From Hominimerdicola alba 8 (GTDB lineage: Bacteria > Bacillota > Clostridia > Oscillospirales > Ruminococcaceae): a DNA stretch of 64,000 bases. The DNA lies in assembly GCF_000178155.2 (NCBI RefSeq), contig NZ_ADKM02000080.1, positions 1 to 64,000 of the forward strand, written 5' to 3'. This document shows, piece after piece, positions 59,930 through 64,000 of the stretch. The notes under the pieces were generated by a model. It had not been told where the DNA came from. It did not search any database and saw only the letters and a program-made list of their open reading frames with translations. Numbering within the stretch: the first letter of the stretch is position 1; every line of letters begins with the position of its first letter. The position numbers and the translations under genes are program-made.

Positions 59930-60400
59930 TTCGACAGAATGTTATGGGGAATTTCAAAAAGCTCCAGTGTGTTCGGCTTCACTTTTACCACTAATGATAC
60001 AGAGAAACTATGACCTTCTACATATCAATACCAAATTATTCTGCCATTCGCTAAGTACCGCCGAGATATTCTCCGTTATGCACAAACAGACTATAAAAAT
60101 TTCAGTAAAAGATTTTGCAGACTATGCTTAACGAAGCCGTGATTATTATGGTAATAACTATTGAGAAGGATTTTCACCAGATTGCCGCACTCCCAGCACG
60201 ATAACTGCGCCGTACCAGATTACAATTTCAAGAGTGATGATGAATGAGAGCATCACGCTGGAGCGTGAGCGAGATACCGCCGACCGAAGCGGCGGTGAGA
60301 GATGTCGCATTCGCTCCACGAATTCGCTGACGGAGCATCGAAAGCCTGAGCAGAGCGATAAGCTCAGGCGAAAAAAATATGCGCCATAGCGCAACAAAAA
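59930..60400. other. Non-coding stretch, transfer-origin region
   Basis: No convincing ORF. It contains short inverted repeats, TACCGCC/GGCGGTG at 60276-60297, CTGAGC/GCTCAGG at 60345-60370 and GCGCCATAGCGC at 60381-60392, leading to the long hairpin at 60402. Confidence 0.45.
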
Positions 60401-60401
60401 T

Positions 60402-60454
60402 AACAAGCATTGTATTTTGCGCCGCACAGCGAGCGAAAATACCAAATGCTTGTT
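60402..60454. other. Probable oriT hairpin
   Basis: AACAAGCATT-GTATTTTGC (60402-60420) pairs with GCGAAAATAC-CA-AATGCTTGTT (60433-60454), leaving a short GC-rich loop. A GGGGACACCCC hairpin follows immediately. Position just before the relaxosome genes is where oriT normally is; the exact nick site cannot be set. Confidence 0.6.
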
Positions 60455-60538
60455 GGGGACACCCCAAGCCCCGAAATGACCGCACAGCGGTCAGAAAAAA
60501 TCGGCTTACGCCGAAATAAATACAAAGGAGACACCACT

Positions 60539-61210
60539 ATGGAAACCGAGAAAAAGAAGCGTGGCAGACCGCCCAAGCGCAAGGCTATGGAGTTCGAGGG
60601 TATGACCTACGAGGGAGCTATCAATAATGCTCTGGACAAAGAGGTTGCTGCCGAGCTTGACGATACCCTTGCAAACAAGTCCGAGGACGAGCTTTCCGAT
60701 GATGAACGCAAGTACCTGAAACGCAAGAGGGAGAAGAAGTCTTACACACTGAATGTCAGGTTCACCGAATCGGAAATGCAGGACATCATAGCGAAGTGTG
60801 AGCAGTACGGTTACAAGAACAAGACCGAGTATATCCGTGATTGTGTTCGTGCGAGGGTTGACTTCACTCCCGACCGCAACGCTTATGCCGAGGTCAACAA
60901 AGTTATGAAACGCATCGGGAGCAATGTGAATCAGATACTACTTCTTATGCGCAGGACAGGACATATTTACGACCAAGATATTCAGCAGATCAAAGAGGGG
61001 GTAAACGAAATTTGGCATACACTTCTATCCATACGATCAGGGCAACAGTCAGCGCAGCGATCGCTTACATCACAAACGGAGATAAGACCGTCAACGGTAT
61101 ATATGTCAACTCTTATGCTTGCCGAAGCGACAGTGCAGGAGCAAGCGAGGACTTCCGAGCCGTCCGAGGAACAGGCACAGGGCGAACACAGATCCTTGCC
61201 TATCACATGA
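60539..61210 (+). CDS. MobC-like relaxosome accessory protein
   Basis: A 223-residue protein from ATG 60539 (AAAGGAG upstream). A basic RGRPPKRKA start and an acidic segment precede a ribbon-helix-helix-like domain (KSYTLNVRFTESEMQDIIAK, NKTEYIRDCVRARVDF) and the MobC segment VMKRIGSNVNQILLLMRRTG. It should bind oriT and help the relaxase. Its last 66 codons overlap the relaxase gene in another frame, which is long for such pairs; that tail is low-complexity (QEQARTSEPSEEQAQGEH) and may be an out-of-frame product. Confidence 0.8.
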   Translation: METEKKKRGRPPKRKAMEFEGMTYEGAINNALDKEVAAELDDTLANKSEDELSDDERKYLKRKREKKSYTLNVRFTESEMQDIIAKCEQYGYKNKTEYIRDCVRARVDFTPDRNAYAEVNKVMKRIGSNVNQILLLMRRTGHIYDQDIQQIKEGVNEIWHTLLSIRSGQQSAQRSLTSQTEIRPSTVYMSTLMLAEATVQEQARTSEPSEEQAQGEHRSLPIT

Positions 61211-62700
61211 TTCAGAGTTTTGCCCCCAGTGAAGTTACGCCCGAACAAGCTATGCAGATCGGTGAGGAGCTTTGTGACCGCTATCTGAAAGGCGATTATC
61301 AGTATGTTATCGCAGTTCATAACGATAAAGACCACCTGCATTGCCACATCATTTTCAACAACACAAATCTGTATAACGGTCTGAGCTTTACCACCGAGCA
61401 TAATCAAGGCAGGAAGTCTGAAAGAGCGTGGGCAGAGTTGCGTGAGATTTCGGACGAGATTTGCAAGGAACACGGGCTATCGCTGATTGACCCGAAGGGC
61501 AAGGGCGTTTCGTATCTTGAACTGTTGAAGCAAGAAGAGGGCAAGTCGTGGAAAGAAAAGCTCCACGTTCGTATTGCAGAGGTCATGCTTTACAGCCGTG
61601 ATTTTGCGGACTTCCTCAAAAACTGCACCTCCGCTGGAATAGAGTATGTTTACACTCCGAAGAACAAGTACAAGTTGAAATTCAAGCTGTCTGGTGACGG
61701 TCAGCAACGCTTTACAAGAGCCGAAACGCTGGGCGAGGGATTCACCGTCGAAAGCATCACCGAGCAGATAGCCGAGATACAGGAAAAGCTGTTGGCGGCG
61801 AATGTCACTCCCGATATGCTTATCGAACCGCCGAAGCCTGTTGTTCCCAAGACCGAGCCTAAGCCAACACAGGCAGTCACCGCACCGACAACACCGAAAC
61901 AATCAGCCGAGCCTGAAAATACCACCGAAACGAGTGAAACCGCAAAGAGAAAAGCTGCGGCGGAACAGGTTGAGAAGTTCTTTGCAGCCCGACGAGCAAG
62001 ACGGCAGGCACAGCTTGATATGCTTAACGCATCTGCTTCCAAGCCCGCCGAGCCGAAGCCTGAACCGTCTGCCCCGACACCACAGCCCACACCTACGGAG
62101 AGTAAAGCACCTGAAAAGAAAGAAGATGTATGGGCAGAGATTAGGGGTATGCGTGATTGCGACAAGATGATCGCTGACCTTGAAGCTGGCGGAATCACAT
62201 CGCTTGACGATCTCAAGGGCTTCTTCTGGAATTTCAAGCACCCTGATGACCACACGGACGAGCTTGCCAAGCTGAGAGCAAAGATAGAGCCGATAGACAA
62301 GCTCATTGCGATGATGGAACAGCATTCTCAGAACTATGATATATACAAGGAGTATCAGGAGCGTTCTGCTTTTACACAAAAGAGTTTCCGCAAGAAGAAT
62401 GCTGCCGCTATCGACGCATTTGAAGAAGCCGACAAGTATATTGCCGAGCATATCAAGCCTTACTACATCAAAGGGAAAATGCCTAAGCAGAACGATTTGC
62501 AGGCGAAGTCCACCAAGCTGAAAGAGAAATACAATGCTCTGTTGCCTGAGCATAATGCATTTGTCACTAAGCGTGACACGGCACACAAGTACACCCGACA
62601 GGTGCGTAACTATCTCCAAAACAAGGAACAGCAGGAGCGTAACAGACAGTACCAGGAGAGAAAACGCTCTCAGCAGAAAAAGAAAGACACACTTGAATAA
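61012..62700 (+). CDS. Relaxase/mobilization nuclease (MobA/VirD2 family)
   Basis: A 562-residue relaxase starting TTG with AGAGGGGG upstream. The N-terminus IHTIRATVSAAIAYITNGDK fits the TnpZ/Rlx type; the metal-binding motif is YVIAVHNDKDHLHCHIIFNN (three His), and a Tyr for nicking is probably near Tyr 19 or 32. A Pro/Glu/Thr linker (about 285-365) leads to a helical Lys/Glu-rich C-terminus. With MobC and oriT it makes the element mobilizable by a helper, since no secretion genes are present. Confidence 0.9.
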   Translation: MAYTSIHTIRATVSAAIAYITNGDKTVNGIYVNSYACRSDSAGASEDFRAVRGTGTGRTQILAYHMIQSFAPSEVTPEQAMQIGEELCDRYLKGDYQYVIAVHNDKDHLHCHIIFNNTNLYNGLSFTTEHNQGRKSERAWAELREISDEICKEHGLSLIDPKGKGVSYLELLKQEEGKSWKEKLHVRIAEVMLYSRDFADFLKNCTSAGIEYVYTPKNKYKLKFKLSGDGQQRFTRAETLGEGFTVESITEQIAEIQEKLLAANVTPDMLIEPPKPVVPKTEPKPTQAVTAPTTPKQSAEPENTTETSETAKRKAAAEQVEKFFAARRARRQAQLDMLNASASKPAEPKPEPSAPTPQPTPTESKAPEKKEDVWAEIRGMRDCDKMIADLEAGGITSLDDLKGFFWNFKHPDDHTDELAKLRAKIEPIDKLIAMMEQHSQNYDIYKEYQERSAFTQKSFRKKNAAAIDAFEEADKYIAEHIKPYYIKGKMPKQNDLQAKSTKLKEKYNALLPEHNAFVTKRDTAHKYTRQVRNYLQNKEQQERNRQYQERKRSQQKKKDTLE

Positions 62701-62955
62701 CGGCAGGCTCTCTGCCGAACGGAATAGCCCCTCTGAGCCGTCTGTAACGGTTATGGGGAAAGTTGTACTCCTGAAACTACAAACGCTCCCTGAGCGTTTA
62801 GAGAGCGTTTTGCAACATAAGGCATATTGCACCGAGGAAAAATGTGATATTGCTGCGCCCTGCACAATTTTTATTACAATTTCTCTCCAATGCTGGACTC
62901 CTGTCTTTTCATGGGATATAATTTATCTACACTAAATCACAGGAGGGATACCACT
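62701..62955. other. Gap after the relaxase gene
   Basis: No ORF is convincing. A CGGCAGG/CTGCCG hairpin follows the relaxase stop (62701-62718), AACGCTC/GAGCGTT pairs occur at 62789-62816, and a TATAAT-like box lies at 62919 with AGGAGGG at 62941 before the next gene. Confidence 0.45.
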
Positions 62956-63168
62956 ATGTTAAAGATACCCGAATTGGCAATGCCGAGGTCACGTAAGGTC
63001 ACGACCGTCTGCAACGGCAGGCGTGAGTTCTGGACGGACTATGAAGAAGCTAAGGCGTATTTCCTTGAACTCATGATGACTACCGAGGGCGAGGAACATG
63101 ACCGTGTAGAGTGCATATATATTCAGCTTATTCACGGGCTTGACGAGTGCAGCGACGAGGACGAATAA
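62956..63168 (+). CDS. Small hypothetical protein of the mobile element
   Basis: A 70-residue protein with CNGRREFWTDYEEAKAYFLE and an acidic end HGLDECSDEDE. AGGAGGG is 8 bases before the ATG and a promoter-like TATAAT is 37 bases upstream. Similar small acidic proteins follow relaxase genes in Tn4451-like and related elements, but the function is unknown. Confidence 0.65.
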   Translation: MLKIPELAMPRSRKVTTVCNGRREFWTDYEEAKAYFLELMMTTEGEEHDRVECIYIQLIHGLDECSDEDE

Positions 63169-63173
63169 TCAGC

Positions 63174-63201
63174 AGGGCGAGTTGTTTCGGCAGCTCGCCC
63201 T
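63174..63201 (+). terminator. Hairpin after the small gene
   Basis: AGGGCGAG (63175-63182) pairs with CTCGCCCT (63194-63201), six bases after the stop; the U-run is short. Confidence 0.6.
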
Positions 63202-63283
63202 TGCTATGTCCTGTGACGAACTGAAATCCTCATTAGCACACTTGATGTGTACTCAGAATATAAATGCCCTTATACAAAATAAG

Positions 63284-63312
63284 CGCCGTAGGATAGTTTC
63301 TACGGCGTTTAT
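63284..63312 (+). terminator. Second hairpin, U-rich tail
   Basis: CGCCGTAG (63284-63291) pairs with CTACGGCG (63300-63307) and is followed by UUUAUUGCUUUU. The rest of 63202-63470 has no gene. Confidence 0.65.
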
Positions 63313-63470
63313 TGCTTTTAGTCAGTTTGCTGTATACTTATGAAAGCATTAGTTCATTAATTATGAGTAATTATAAAGCGGTGTAAAACACCTTGACATT
63401 AGATTCTTTGCCATGTTAAAATTATATAGTGTATCCATACACGCAATATCTAAAGAAAGGAGGGAAAAGT

Positions 63471-63785
63471 ATGAGTAGGCTCACTGATTTTCTGGATACC
63501 CAAAGTGACTTCTTCATAGAGGTTGAGGGAACTCTGGATAAAATCCGCAGAAAACTGGGGGATGATTTGGATAGAGATGATGACGGTGTTTGCGCACTTG
63601 CCGATGGCTCTAACAAATGGGGTCTTGAATATCGTCTCTATACCCATGAGCGTCCTGATCCGCCTTTGGGTAACCAGTTCCACAGCAATACCGAAATCCG
63701 TCACTCTGATTATGAGTACCGTCTGAGTGATAATGATTTGGTATCGGATCTGCTTGATAGCGGCTACTATCTTGGCAGAAACTAA
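63471..63785 (+). CDS. Hypothetical protein, monocistronic
   Basis: A 104-residue, acidic protein with LTDFLDTQSDFFIEVEGTLD and YEYRLSDNDLVSDLLDSGYY. AAAGGAGGG stands 7 bases before the ATG, and a perfect terminator follows. I do not recognise a family. Probably element cargo, but the right end of the element is not seen. Confidence 0.65.
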   Translation: MSRLTDFLDTQSDFFIEVEGTLDKIRRKLGDDLDRDDDGVCALADGSNKWGLEYRLYTHERPDPPLGNQFHSNTEIRHSDYEYRLSDNDLVSDLLDSGYYLGRN

Positions 63786-63807
63786 CCGTTCGCTTTTCTA
63801 AGTACCT

Positions 63808-63849
63808 GGCACCTTGATTATCGTTTGTGATAATCAAGGTGCCTTTTTA
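63808..63849. terminator. Bidirectional terminator
   Basis: GGCACCTTGATTATC (63808-63822) pairs perfectly over 15 bp with GATAATCAAGGTGCC (63829-63843), followed by UUUUUAUAUUUU. It lies between convergent genes. Confidence 0.92.
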
Positions 63850-63999
63850 TATTTTGGGTACGAGTGTCTTTGAATCAATGGAATTAGTATTGAGATCCCA
63901 TTTCCCAACTTGCATTTTTTTAATCTTCTTTCCGTCTCCAAAATCAAGTAAATCGGTTCTTGACAAGTTATTCAGAATCTTATTTAAACTCCCAAGACC
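63847..63999 (-). CDS. C-terminal end of a protein running off the window
   Basis: Fifty codons in the leftward direction, entering at the window edge, end LDFGDGKKIKKMQVGKWDLN, SIDSKTLVPKI and TAA. The stop overlaps the terminator, which supports a real gene end. Family not recognised. Confidence 0.5.
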   Translation of the reverse strand, partial: GLGSLNKILNNLSRTDLLDFGDGKKIKKMQVGKWDLNTNSIDSKTLVPKI

Positions 64000-64000
64000 A

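Noticed and set aside
60158-60485. Leftward ORFs over the transfer-origin region
   Set aside because: They lie across several inverted repeats and overlap the oriT hairpin; amino-acid composition is random and there is no ribosome site.

Overview
The window looks like chromosome from a low-to-mid GC Gram-positive gut or rumen anaerobe, most likely Ruminococcus or a close Oscillospiraceae relative. This is inferred from the gene families: RicT, DarA and HolB; DUF4491, DUF4418 and DUF2318 proteins; a GH5-type secreted protein; a clostripain/leucine-rich-repeat surface protein; an LplABC-type sugar importer; strong GGAGG ribosome sites; and Tn4451-like and ICE-like mobile elements. No species marker is present.

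Layout. 1-5434 is the decayed right end of an integrative element. It holds broken topB and methylase/helicase remnants, a PD-(D/E)XK (Rpn) nuclease gene followed by two copies of its C-terminal tail, and a replication-type winged-helix protein. It ends in five short TTCTACCA-type repeats and a displaced 3' half of tRNA-Leu(CAA) with its terminator, so the element appears to have integrated in a tRNA-Leu gene. 5487-11121 is a MacB/FtsX-type ABC exporter with a two-component system. 11188-16453 (minus) encodes a von Willebrand lipoprotein, an orphan response regulator, a threonine-rich lipoprotein and a secreted GH5-fold protein that seems to have lost its catalytic nucleophile. 17210-25017 is a rearranged housekeeping cluster (ricT, 2-hydroxyacid dehydrogenase, holB, darA, an Orn/Lys/Arg decarboxylase homologue, a sigma-like regulator, a structured RNA candidate, DUF896 and WYL genes).

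26900-41904 is the most coherent system. A promoter with DtxR/IdeR-like boxes drives an FTR1-TM2 iron permease, a P19/Tp34-type lipoprotein, a DUF2318 membrane protein, two FtsX permeases and an ATPase, the same order as the Campylobacter p19 locus. These are followed by a flavinylatable FMN-binding lipoprotein, a small anchored protein, a cytochrome-b-like subunit, a fumarate-reductase-like flavoprotein and an iron-sulfur subunit. This suggests reductive iron uptake tied to a membrane redox chain. A transglutaminase, DUF4418 and a second MacB-like exporter follow.

42116-57274 holds an epimerase, an iron alcohol dehydrogenase, a 1214-residue C11 peptidase/LRR protein, a C39-like protein without its catalytic residues, a DUF4491 protein, an LplABC importer and a phosphatase. 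It ends in a tandemly repeated terminator block next to the 3' end of a CPBP protease gene. That gene is cut by a Tn4451-like mobilizable element (57275 to beyond the window) with a large serine recombinase, TnpW, an oriT-like hairpin and MobC/MobA-type relaxosome proteins.

Two families of short non-coding mobile repeats run through the chromosomal part: a 103-bp palindromic element with TA target duplications (three full copies) and a 112-160-bp element with 22-bp imperfect terminal inverted repeats and 9-12-bp target duplications (five copies plus a fragment). One copy of the first sits inside a copy of the second, which gives their relative age.
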